A stretch of 11,609 nt of DNA, taken from positions 1 to 11,609 of the forward strand of contig SKZB01000360.1 in assembly GCA_007127615.1 (NCBI GenBank), read 5' to 3'. Below are positions 5,015 through 11,609 of the stretch, in pieces. Under the pieces are notes generated by a model that saw nothing but the letters and a program-made list of their open reading frames with translations, was not told the DNA's origin and did not search any database. How positions within the stretch are numbered: the stretch's first letter is position 1; each line of letters opens with the position of its first letter. This DNA is from Phycisphaerales bacterium. GTDB lineage: Bacteria > Planctomycetota > Phycisphaerae > Phycisphaerales > SM1A02. Position numbers and translations under genes: made by a program.

Positions 5015-6219
5015 AGCGTATCCGGAATCGGGTGACCGGCGGAGCGCTCGCCCGGTTCAAGGCTCTTCGCCGCCGGAAGTTCACCGCTTGTGATCGGGGT
5101 GCAGCCGTTCTTTCTCTTCATCATGATCCCGCTTTTGCCGGCCGCCTTCGCGGCATACATGGCTTCATCGGCATGCGAGACCAGTTGCTCCGGCGTGGAC
5201 GGCGTGCTGAGATGGGCGTGCGCCAAACCGATGGACATGCTGACCCGGGAACTCAGATCCGGCTCATCGTCAATCGCGCCGGTGAACGCATCGAGGATCC
5301 GGTGGGTCATCCCCGCCGCCTCCCCGGGATCAATGGTCGGCAGGAGGACGCAGAACTCATCACCGCCGTACCGCGCCGCGAAGTCCATCTTGCGACAGCT
5401 TTCGTCGACCAACCGGGCGGCCATTCGCAGCACAGCGTCACCACGCTGATGGCCGAGATCGTCGTTCACGGATTTGAAGCCGTCGAGATCGATCATCACG
5501 AACGCCAGTTGATTGCACTGCTGGCTGGCGTGGTCCGCCCAGACGCGTTCGAGCATCAGGTTGAGCCACCGCCGGTTGTACAGACCGGTCAGTTCATCGG
5601 TTCGCGCCATGATTTCCAACTGCTGGATCAGCGTCTCCAGTTGGCGGTTCTTGACGGCCGTTTCCGAAAGCGACTGGCTGAGATCATCGTGCAGGCGCTC
5701 GTTTTCATCACGAATGCGCTGGTGCGCAAGACACTTCTCCACCGCCAGGGGAATGGTTCGCAGGTCACTGCCGGTCGTCACCAGAAAGTCCGCCGCGCCG
5801 GCGCGGATCGCCTCAACGGCCAGCGGGGTATCGCTCGGCTCGCCGGTGAGGATCACGGGCAGATTCGGGCGCAGTCCGCGAATGTACGCCAGGGCGTCCA
5901 GACCCGATCCGTCCTCGAGCGTGGTCGCGCAGATCACGAGATCAATATGATCCAGCCGGCACTGGTGCAGCGCCCGCAACGAACCGGTCACCACACAGCA
6001 GACCGCGTCCCCGGCGGCCCCGGCGGCCCCGGTACATCGGCAGACACGGACGCGGCCGGGATCGACCCCGTCCGGCGCGAGTGCCGCGGCGGAGCAGCAC
6101 GGGCGGTCGATCGCTTCGATCATCTCACGAAGCAGTTCCTCGTGATCTTCGATCAGAAGCAGACGCGGCCGTGAATTCGTCTGCCATGGTCGGGATGAGT
6201 GGGTTTCTGACGCATGCAT
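4972..6219 (-). CDS. Diguanylate cyclase with degenerate receiver domain and Cys-rich insertion (REC-GGDEF)
   Basis: Read from ATG 6219, the 415-residue protein has an N-terminal receiver-like domain (about 17-165), a helical linker (165-205) and a GGDEF domain (205-370). The cyclase part looks active: DELTGLYNRRWL (208-219), IDLDGFKSVNDDLGH (243-257), GGDEF at 285-289, and an RxxD product-inhibition site (R276-D279). It should make c-di-GMP from two GTP. The receiver keeps the acidic pair (E24, D25), but the phospho-acceptor position is Ala98 (LVICATTLEDGSG) and the conserved Lys is Thr148. About 30 extra residues rich in Cys split the receiver after helix 1. The start is uncertain: the frame stays open to an ATG at 6312, and neither start has a good Shine-Dalgarno. 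The 31 extra residues look non-domain. The 3' end overlaps smpB by 43 bp. Confidence 0.9.
   Translation of the reverse strand: MHASETHSSRPWQTNSRPRLLLIEDHEELLREMIEAIDRPCCSAAALAPDGVDPGRVRVCRCTGAAGAAGDAVCCVVTGSLRALHQCRLDHIDLVICATTLEDGSGLDALAYIRGLRPNLPVILTGEPSDTPLAVEAIRAGAADFLVTTGSDLRTIPLAVEKCLAHQRIRDENERLHDDLSQSLSETAVKNRQLETLIQQLEIMARTDELTGLYNRRWLNLMLERVWADHASQQCNQLAFVMIDLDGFKSVNDDLGHQRGDAVLRMAARLVDESCRKMDFAARYGGDEFCVLLPTIDPGEAAGMTHRILDAFTGAIDDEPDLSSRVSMSIGLAHAHLSTPSTPEQLVSHADEAMYAAKAAGKSGIMMKRKNGCTPITSGELPAAKSLEPGERSAGHPIPDTLYRRALDMARSISR
6009..6032. repeat. Tandem 9-mer CCCCGGCGG (2.7 copies) inside the cyclase gene
   Basis: CCCCGGCGG occurs at 6009-6017 and 6018-6026, with a partial third copy at 6027-6032. 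On the coding strand it encodes GAAGAAG (residues 64-70) in the middle of the receiver's Cys-rich insertion. The nine-base unit keeps frame, so copy-number change would lengthen or shorten the loop by three residues. Confidence 0.75.
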
Positions 6220-6316
6220 GACGGTGGGTGCCTCGGGATGTGTCGACGGTCCGATACGCCTCGTCCGGAGGAGATCCGGAAGGGCGCCCGCTTGCCTCGC
6301 ATGCCGCGTCATGGCG

Positions 6317-6348
6317 ACCGGCTGATCGTCAAGCAGTCATCAGCCGGT
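6317..6348 (-). other. 10-bp stem-loop upstream of the diguanylate cyclase gene
   Basis: ACCGGCTGAT (6317-6326) and ATCAGCCGGT (6339-6348) are perfect inverted repeats around a 12-nt loop. The element is in the 245-bp gap between the dehydrogenase and cyclase genes, about 100 nt before ATG 6219 and next to the alternative ATG 6312. No T-run follows on either strand, so it is unlikely to be an intrinsic terminator. A smaller inverted repeat (TCCGGA, 6264-6269 and 6275-6280) lies between it and the gene. The rest of the gap holds a TTGACA on the minus strand (6412-6407) without a good -10. Confidence 0.5.
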
Positions 6349-6464
6349 TCACCGTCGAATACGTCTTCACAAATCGCAAACGGACAGAACGTGGAATCAT
6401 CGGCCTTGTCAAAACCAGACCGCATAACCGGAAAGGGTCATCCGGATTCGCTCCGATGGCCGGC

Positions 6465-7184
6465 TCATGGACTCGGCAGCCGGATCGTTCGGCCGAGCTC
6501 TTCCTCACGACGTCCGAGAACGCAGTCCACAATAACTTCAGCGACCTGATCGGGCGTCAGTGTCTGCTCCGGCCCCAGATCATTCGCCGAGAACATCGAT
6601 CTCAGCATCTCCGTCTCGACCGCACCCGGCGCGACCGAAAATGCACGAAGGTTGTGGCCGCCGCGCTCCGCCATGATGGCGCGGGTCAATCCTTCCAGTC
6701 CGCTCTTTGCCGCACCGTACACGCCGAGACCGGGGAAGGGATCCTTCGTCGACATCGACGAGACGTTCACCACGCATCCCCCCCCCTGCTCCACGAACAC
6801 CGGCCAGAGTTCCCGGACCAGAAGGATCGGCCCCATCAGGTTGACGTCGAGCGTGATCCGAATCTGGTCCACGGAGATTGAATCAAGCGGCCGGAGTTCC
6901 GCCACGCCGGCATTGTTGATCAGGACGTCGATTCGGCCGAACGCTTCGCGGACGGAACGAACCAGAGCCGCGCCCGCCTCGGGATCCGTCACATCGGCCG
7001 GAAACGCGCGGGCCGCACCGGCATGTCCCGTCGCGCCGATGATCGCCTCCGCCGCCTGATTCAGAACCGATCGACGTCGACCGACCAGCGCCACCGTGTA
7101 ACGCTCATGGGCAAGGCGCTCGGCGACGGCCCGGCCGATGCCGGTTCCCGCGCCGGTGACGATGGCAATACGTCGGTCGGACAT
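6465..7184 (-). CDS. Short-chain dehydrogenase/reductase (SDR), substrate unknown
   Basis: This 239-residue classical SDR has the complete set of family motifs: the nucleotide-binding TGAGTGIG (10-17), NNAG (90-93), the structural Asn115 in DVNLMG, the catalytic Ser in NVSSMS (140-145), and Tyr156/Lys160 in VYGAAK. The residues after the second beta strand (GRRR, 35-38) favour NADP(H) over NAD(H). The length is normal. SDRs of this kind reduce or oxidise many alcohols and ketones, and nothing here points to one substrate; FabG-like annotations would be over-specific because no fatty-acid gene is nearby. It is divergent from ppc with 138 bp between starts. No clear Shine-Dalgarno precedes ATG 7184. 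Confidence 0.93.
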   Translation of the reverse strand: MSDRRIAIVTGAGTGIGRAVAERLAHERYTVALVGRRRSVLNQAAEAIIGATGHAGAARAFPADVTDPEAGAALVRSVREAFGRIDVLINNAGVAELRPLDSISVDQIRITLDVNLMGPILLVRELWPVFVEQGGGCVVNVSSMSTKDPFPGLGVYGAAKSGLEGLTRAIMAERGGHNLRAFSVAPGAVETEMLRSMFSANDLGPEQTLTPDQVAEVIVDCVLGRREEELGRTIRLPSP

Positions 7185-7306
7185 GCGGGTACTCTATCCG
7201 TTCGTTCAAGCTTGTGCGGATTGGGGGCGGTTCGAGTTGCGGAACGCAGCGTGCTTCTGCAGGATGAAGGTGAATTCAGGGTCCCTCCGGGGACTCCGAC
7301 GGACGG

Positions 7307-7312
7307 AAAGGA
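7307..7312 (+). promoter_or_regulatory. Shine-Dalgarno AAAGGA that sets the ppc start at 7323
   Basis: AAAGGA lies 10 nt before ATG 7323. The frame is open for a further 100 codons upstream, across the divergent dehydrogenase gene, but that part resembles nothing in the family. This ribosome binding site therefore decides the start. Confidence 0.7.
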
Positions 7313-7322
7313 ACTCGCCCCG

Positions 7323-10055
7323 ATGGATGATCAGCAACTCCGAGATGAAGTTCGCATGCTGGGGGACATGCTCGGCCGCGTCCTGCGCGAGGTTGAGGGC
7401 GAGGCCACATTCCAACTCGTCGAGGAGATCCGGGAGCTCGCCAAGGAACGCCGGCGCGGTGATTCGTCGGCGGAGAAAAAGCTGATCGCCCGGATCGCTG
7501 AACTCGAGCCCGAACGCATGGCGCCGCTTTCCCGCGCGTTGAGTCAGTTCTTTGACCTCGCCAACCTCGCGGAGGATCGACACCGCGTGCGCGTGCTCCG
7601 TCACCGCGAACGGCAACAAGCGCCCGCGCCGCGAAGTGAATCCATTGCGGCGGCGGTGGCGGAACTCAAACACCGGGGCGTCCAGGCCGGTGACCTGCAG
7701 CACCATCTCGATCGCATGGACATCGAGCTGGTTTTCACGGCGCATCCGACCGAGTCGCGGCGGAAGTCGATCCGGGAAAAGGTGCGGGATCTGCGCGATC
7801 ACCTTCACGAGCTGGACTCACCCGACCTGCTGCCGCGTGAAAGCAAACGTCTGATGCAACGCGCCTACGCCGACCTGCTGGCACTCTGGCAGACCGAACC
7901 GTTCCGGGAACGAAGACCGACCGTGCTGGAGGAGGTCGAGCGCGGCCTGTTTTTCATGGGCACCCTCTGGGAGGTGATTCCCACGCTCTACCGTGACCTC
8001 TTTGAATCACTCCGCGAGTGTTACCCCGACCATGCATGGCGGGTGCCGGTGATTCTGAGATTCGGGTCGTGGATCGGCGGTGATCGTGATGGAAATCCGT
8101 TTGTGACCGCCGAGATCACCCAGAACACGCTCCAACGTCTCCGCGGGGCCGCCCTGGACTGGCACCACCACGCGGCCGGCCGGGTGCGCCGAAGTCTCAG
8201 CGTCTCCTCGGCGCGCGCGCCGATCCTCTCTGAGTTCCTGGATCGACTGCGCGAAGCGTGCCGGCAGTGGCCGGAGGTCGAGTCCCTGCTCGAACCCATT
8301 TCGCCGCATGAGCCCTACCGACTCTGGTTGCGCCTGGTGCAGTGGCGCATCGAGCGCACCCAACAGCGCCAGCCATTCGCGCCCCTGCCGTCGGGGGGGT
8401 ACAGCGATCAGCGCGAACTCCTCGACGATCTGCAGATCATGCGCGAGAGTCTGCACCGATCACCCGGTGGCGATGAAGTGGCGGTCATGCTGGATGACTG
8501 GATCTGCCAGGTGCGCGTGTTCGGCTTTCACCTCGCGCGCCTGGACGTGAGGCAGGAATCCTCGTGGTACCACGCGGTGCTGGATGAGATCTTTCGCGCC
8601 CGCAATCTTTGCCGGGATTACGGCGACCGCGATGAAGCGGGACGTTGCGATGTGCTGCGTGAAACGCTCGGCTTGAACGATCCGCTGAACGAAGATGCGT
8701 GGAGCGACCGGGCCGCGGAGACGCTGAACCTGTTCCGGTTGCTGGCCGACTCCTCTCGGATGAACGGTCCGGACTCCCTGGGCGGACACATCATCAGCAT
8801 GACCCATCAGCCGAGTGATGTCCTGGCGGTGCTGTGGTTCTCCCACTGGGCGGCGAAGCAGGCCGAGTTGCCGGATGAGCGGCTGCCGATTCCCATCATC
8901 CCGCTCTTCGAGACGGTCGATGATCTCAAGCGGGCGCCGGATGTTCTGAACCGCATGTTGACCGACCACGCCTACCGGCAGCACGTCGCGCGGGACGGCG
9001 AACGCCAGACGGTCATGATCGGCTATTCCGACAGCACGAAGGACGGCGGATACCTCGCCGCCTGCTGGAACATCCAACGAGCGCAGGTGGATTTGAACAA
9101 TGTGGCCGCAAGGCACGATGTGCGCCTGACCTTCTTCCACGGCCGGGGCGGATCGCTCGGACGCGGCGGTGGACCGGCCGCCCGCAGCATCCTGTCGCTC
9201 CCGCCCCGAACCGTGGACGGCGCCATTCGCATGACCGAACAGGGGGAAGTCCTCACGCAGCGCTACGACGATCCTCACGTCGCCTCGCGACACCTGGAGC
9301 AGGTGACCTGGGCGATGCTGCGGCTCAGCGCGATGGAGTCCGGCGCTGCGATGCCGGACTGGATCGACGGCATGAATGAGCTGGCCGAACGAGCCCACGC
9401 CCGGTACCGGGAACTGATCGATCATCCCGGTTTCCTGCGCTACTTTGAGTGCGCGACGCCGATCGAGGAGATTGAGCAGCTTCCGATCGGATCCCGTCCG
9501 TCCCGTCGCGGGGGCAAGCGTCGCGGGCTGGGGGATCTGCGCGCGATTCCGTGGGTGTTCTCGTGGACGCAGAACCGGCATCTGCTCCCCGCGTGGTTCG
9601 GCATGGGTGCCGCGCTCGACTCGTTCATCAACGCGCACGACCGGGGCGTGGAACGGTTGCGCGTCATGTACCGGGACTGGCAGTTTTTCACCGCGACCAT
9701 TGATAACGCGGTGCTCGCGCTGACCAAGGCCGACATGGGTATCGCCGAGCACTACGCCGATCTCGTTCCCGAACCGGATTCGCGCGATGCCATCTGGTCG
9801 ATGATCCGGGAAGAGCACGCGCTGTGTGTCGCCCGCCTGAAGGAGGTGCTGGAGGTCAAGCATCTGCTCGAAACCACGCCCTGGCTGCGCCGGTCGATCG
9901 AGGTTCGCAACCCGTACGTCGATCCGCTCAATCTGATTCAGATCGAACTCTTCCGCCGCCGCGCCGCGGAGCCGGCGGGCGAGGATGATCCGCTGCGCCC
10001 GCTGCTGCGGCAGAGTATTCAGGGGATTGCGGCCGGGCTTCGGACGACCGGGTGA
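7323..10055 (+). CDS. ppc: Phosphoenolpyruvate carboxylase
   Basis: The 910-residue enzyme adds bicarbonate to phosphoenolpyruvate to give oxaloacetate, refilling the TCA cycle; family members are cytoplasmic tetramers. Its length is close to the E. coli enzyme (883). Diagnostic segments are VFTAHPTESRRKS with catalytic His141, GSWIGGDRDGNP (248-259), GYSDSTKDGGYLAACW with Lys573 (567-582), the glycine loop HGRGGSLGRGGGP with Arg614 (606-618), ATPIEEIEQLPIGSRPSRR (711-729), RAIPWVFSWTQNRHLLPAW (740-758) and VRNPYVDPLN (861-870). By alignment from memory, the aspartate-inhibitor contacts Arg614, Lys802 and Arg862 are kept, but the C-terminus is RTTG rather than the usual RNTG, so the last inhibitor-binding Asn is Thr908. 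The start is chosen by AAAGGA 10 nt upstream. It appears monocistronic; rnd follows 147 nt later. Confidence 0.97.
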   Translation: MDDQQLRDEVRMLGDMLGRVLREVEGEATFQLVEEIRELAKERRRGDSSAEKKLIARIAELEPERMAPLSRALSQFFDLANLAEDRHRVRVLRHRERQQAPAPRSESIAAAVAELKHRGVQAGDLQHHLDRMDIELVFTAHPTESRRKSIREKVRDLRDHLHELDSPDLLPRESKRLMQRAYADLLALWQTEPFRERRPTVLEEVERGLFFMGTLWEVIPTLYRDLFESLRECYPDHAWRVPVILRFGSWIGGDRDGNPFVTAEITQNTLQRLRGAALDWHHHAAGRVRRSLSVSSARAPILSEFLDRLREACRQWPEVESLLEPISPHEPYRLWLRLVQWRIERTQQRQPFAPLPSGGYSDQRELLDDLQIMRESLHRSPGGDEVAVMLDDWICQVRVFGFHLARLDVRQESSWYHAVLDEIFRARNLCRDYGDRDEAGRCDVLRETLGLNDPLNEDAWSDRAAETLNLFRLLADSSRMNGPDSLGGHIISMTHQPSDVLAVLWFSHWAAKQAELPDERLPIPIIPLFETVDDLKRAPDVLNRMLTDHAYRQHVARDGERQTVMIGYSDSTKDGGYLAACWNIQRAQVDLNNVAARHDVRLTFFHGRGGSLGRGGGPAARSILSLPPRTVDGAIRMTEQGEVLTQRYDDPHVASRHLEQVTWAMLRLSAMESGAAMPDWIDGMNELAERAHARYRELIDHPGFLRYFECATPIEEIEQLPIGSRPSRRGGKRRGLGDLRAIPWVFSWTQNRHLLPAWFGMGAALDSFINAHDRGVERLRVMYRDWQFFTATIDNAVLALTKADMGIAEHYADLVPEPDSRDAIWSMIREEHALCVARLKEVLEVKHLLETTPWLRRSIEVRNPYVDPLNLIQIELFRRRAAEPAGEDDPLRPLLRQSIQGIAAGLRTTG

Positions 10056-10067
10056 GCCGGCCGGCTG

Positions 10068-10096
10068 TTGTCCCGGGTCCGGGCAACCGTTATCCT
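10068..10096 (+). promoter_or_regulatory. Candidate promoter of the RNase D gene
   Basis: TTGTCC (10068-10073) and TATCCT (10091-10096) are spaced 17 bp apart in the gap after ppc. The matches are moderate (three and four of six). The predicted leader is about 100 nt. Confidence 0.3.
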
Positions 10097-10202
10097 TCCG
10101 GTTCAGGAATCGAATCCCCGTCTGGCAGCCGGTGTCGTGGCCGATGCTTCGGGTCGAAGGGCTGGTTCGGCAGAGGCGCACACGGAAGGATACTCCGGCG
10201 GG

Positions 10203-11495
10203 ATGGCGGATCGCAACGACTCATCACGAGGTTCACATAACAAGCGGACGTGGCGTTCCTACCGGCAGCGCCACCGCCAGCGCAGTCATGCCCAGGCGCA
10301 CGCCGAAGCCCGGCAGGCCTCCATTCCGCCGGTCCTCGAACACCCGATGGTCCCGCAGGCCCCGCCGGACACCGTCGAGACCCAGGCCGATCTTCTCGCG
10401 CTGGTGGACTCGCTCCGGACGGCGGGACGCTTCGCGTACGACAGCGAGTTCATCGGCGAAGAGACCTACTATCCCCGATTCTGTGTGATTCAGGTCGCGA
10501 CCACCGAGAAGGTGACGCTGATCGATGCCCTGGCGGAGATCGATCTGACGCCGTTCTGGGAACTCATTGCCGACGAAGGGGTACCGACGATCGTCCATGC
10601 CGGTCAGCAGGATCTGGAACCGGTGTATCGCATCCTCGATCGCACCCCCGGCGAGATCTTCGACACGCAGATCGCCGCGGCGTTTCTCGGCCTGAACTAC
10701 CCGTGCGGCCTGAGCAAGTTGGTTGAATCCCTGCTCGACGCCGATCTCGGCCCGGGGCTCAAGTTCAGCCAGTGGGATGAGCGTCCGCTTTCCGACGTTC
10801 AGAAACACTACGCCGCCAACGACGTTCGGTATCTCCCTCTGCTGCACGAATCGATGGTCGAGCAACTGACGAAGATCGGGCGCCTGGAATGGGTCCGGGA
10901 GGAGAACGAGCAGTTCTCTCATCCCGCCACCTACCAGGTCACGCCCGCGGGGCAGCGTCTGCGGATGCGCGGTGCCGGCATGCTGGACACGTTGCGACGC
11001 GCGCGTCTGGAAGCGCTGGTGCAATGGCGTGATGGCGCGGCCAGGGAATTCGACGTGCCACCGCGTTCGCTCGTCAAGGACGCGCTGCTGCTTGAGCTGA
11101 CCCGACTGAAGCCGATCACGCTGGAGGCGATACGCCGCGTGCGTGGTCTGCCGCGGCCGGTCAAGGGTCGCCTCGGCGAAGCGATTCTCCGGGCTCTCGA
11201 AGAAGCCCGGCCCGAAACAGGTCAAGCCGACGACGGCGCCCGTCGACTGACGCGACGTGAAATCGAAGCCACGCGTGAGCAGGCCGATGTCATCTGGCAA
11301 CGCGTGCGCGCCAGGTGCGATGATGACAGGATCGATCCTGCCATCGTCACCAGCAAACGTGAGCTGACGCACCTGGTGCGCAGGTTCCGGGAACGCGGCG
11401 ACTGGGGGGCGTGTGTCGCCGAGTCCCGCCTCGGCCGTGGCTGGCGCGGCGAACTGCTCGGAGACATTCTGCGCGATCATCCGCCCGCCGCGTGA
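10203..11495 (+). CDS. rnd: Ribonuclease D-like 3'-5' exoribonuclease with HRDC domain
   Basis: The 430-residue protein has the DEDDy exonuclease fold of RNase D, which trims tRNA and other small RNA 3' ends. Exo I is FAYDSEFIGEETYYPRFCVIQ (78-97; Asp80, Glu82), Exo II is IVHAGQQDLEPVYRI (130-144; Asp137), FDTQIAAAFLG follows (153-163), and Exo III is HYAANDVRYL (202-211; Tyr203, Asp207), so all metal ligands are present. An HRDC domain follows at about 262-335 (RLEALVQWRDGAAREFDVPP, LVKDALLLEL). It is longer than E. coli RNase D (375) through a strongly basic N-terminal ~35 residues, perhaps RNA-binding, and a C-terminal region. ATG 10203 has AAGGA 12 nt upstream; the frame is open to 10068, but that extension is not family-like. 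Confidence 0.93.
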   Translation: MADRNDSSRGSHNKRTWRSYRQRHRQRSHAQAHAEARQASIPPVLEHPMVPQAPPDTVETQADLLALVDSLRTAGRFAYDSEFIGEETYYPRFCVIQVATTEKVTLIDALAEIDLTPFWELIADEGVPTIVHAGQQDLEPVYRILDRTPGEIFDTQIAAAFLGLNYPCGLSKLVESLLDADLGPGLKFSQWDERPLSDVQKHYAANDVRYLPLLHESMVEQLTKIGRLEWVREENEQFSHPATYQVTPAGQRLRMRGAGMLDTLRRARLEALVQWRDGAAREFDVPPRSLVKDALLLELTRLKPITLEAIRRVRGLPRPVKGRLGEAILRALEEARPETGQADDGARRLTRREIEATREQADVIWQRVRARCDDDRIDPAIVTSKRELTHLVRRFRERGDWGACVAESRLGRGWRGELLGDILRDHPPAA

Positions 11496-11504
11496 GGCGG
11501 GCGG
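11481..11504 (+). terminator. GC hairpin spanning the rnd stop codon (terminator-like, no T-run)
   Basis: CCGCCCGCC (11481-11489) and GGCGGGCGG (11496-11504) form a perfect 9-bp stem, with the TGA stop (11493-11495) in the 6-nt loop. The stem is very stable, but what follows is GTCTCAT, not a T-run. It may work as a Rho-assisted or RNA-stabilising 3' structure rather than a classic intrinsic terminator. Confidence 0.4.
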
Positions 11505-11509
11505 GTCTC

Positions 11510-11609
11510 ATGCTGAGAACCGCGCCGGAAAGCGGATGGGAAGCTGCTCCGGGAACCGGCCCGGGGACCGGACCGGAAACCCTGATGGCTCCACCGGCGG
11601 AAAAGAACC
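11510..11609 (+). CDS. Possible start of an unrecognised gene (partial, doubtful)
   Basis: An ATG at 11510 opens a frame that runs 33 codons to the right edge. It is rich in Gly, Pro, Thr and Ala (for example AAPGTGPGTGPETLMAPP) and has no visible Shine-Dalgarno. A later in-frame ATG at 11585 and an ATG in another open frame at 11536 are equally possible, so the true start, if any, is undecided. No family is recognisable. The 104 bp after rnd otherwise show only GC-rich CCGGAAA/CCGGAC-like repeats. Confidence 0.22.
   Translation, partial: MLRTAPESGWEAAPGTGPGTGPETLMAPPAEKN

Noticed and set aside
5032..6174. A 380-codon plus-strand open frame opposite the diguanylate cyclase
   Set aside because: It is antisense to an intact GGDEF protein and shows no motif.
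6220..6464. A c-di-GMP riboswitch upstream of the cyclase
   Set aside because: I could not match the conserved cores of the known c-di-GMP riboswitch classes by eye. Only a simple stem-loop is evident.
7023..7322. A 100-codon N-terminal extension of ppc
   Set aside because: It would overlap the divergent dehydrogenase gene and is not family-like. A Shine-Dalgarno precedes ATG 7323.
10055..10066. AGCCGGCCGGCT palindrome at the ppc stop as a terminator
   Set aside because: It has no loop as a hairpin and no T-run follows, so it is more likely chance in GC-rich DNA.
10105..10130. GGTTCAGGAATCGAATCC-like string as a tRNA T-arm
   Set aside because: The spacing does not match a T-arm, and no acceptor, D or anticodon stem could be built around it.
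8460..10181. A 573-codon open frame on the minus strand opposite ppc
   Set aside because: It lies entirely antisense to a clear PEP carboxylase and has the low-complexity Arg/Gly/His/Gln-rich composition typical of GC-rich antisense frames. No family motif was seen.
10233..11480. A 415-codon open frame on the minus strand opposite rnd
   Set aside because: It mirrors the RNase D coding sequence. The plus-strand product has all exonuclease motifs, while this one has none.

Overview
This window looks like an ordinary chromosomal stretch from a GC-rich Gram-negative-type bacterium. My best guess is a member of the Planctomycetota, perhaps a Phycisphaerae-like lineage. That guess rests on high GC, two type II lipoprotein signals, a menaquinone/ubiquinone-type methyltransferase, and an amidohydrolase-like protein whose opening residues resemble planctomycete proteins I recall. 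It is inference, not a search result. I see no tRNA, rRNA, CRISPR array, transposase, integrase or phage gene.

Layout, left to right. 1-89 (-): first codons of a DegT/DnrJ/EryC1-type aminotransferase that runs off the left edge. 343-660 (+): rplU (L21), with its own promoter and ribosome binding site and no rpmA after it. 819-2455 (-): a two-gene unit, an amidohydrolase-fold protein followed by a lipoprotein, joined by a GTGA stop/start overlap. 2616-3521 (-): an M48 zinc metalloprotease lipoprotein. 3628-4434 (+) and 4517-5014 (+): a UbiE/MenG quinone methyltransferase and smpB. 4972-6219 (-): a diguanylate cyclase whose end overlaps the end of smpB by 43 bp. 6465-7184 (-): a short-chain dehydrogenase. 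7323-10055 (+): phosphoenolpyruvate carboxylase. 10203-11495 (+): an RNase D-like exonuclease. 11510 to the right edge is an open frame of uncertain reality.

No gene-free stretch exceeds 300 bp. The gaps at 90-342, 661-818, 2456-2615, 3522-3627, 4435-4516, 6220-6464, 7185-7322 and 10056-10202 hold candidate promoters, inverted repeats and one possible terminator, itemised below.

The genes are mostly housekeeping: translation and ribosome rescue (rplU, smpB), RNA processing (rnd), respiration (ubiE), anaplerosis (ppc), envelope proteolysis (M48) and c-di-GMP signalling. I found no convincing new multi-gene system. The most unusual signals are within proteins. The amidohydrolase-fold protein has lost four of the five usual metal/catalytic residues. 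The diguanylate cyclase has an apparently non-phosphorylatable receiver domain, interrupted by a cysteine-rich insertion, in front of an intact GGDEF domain.
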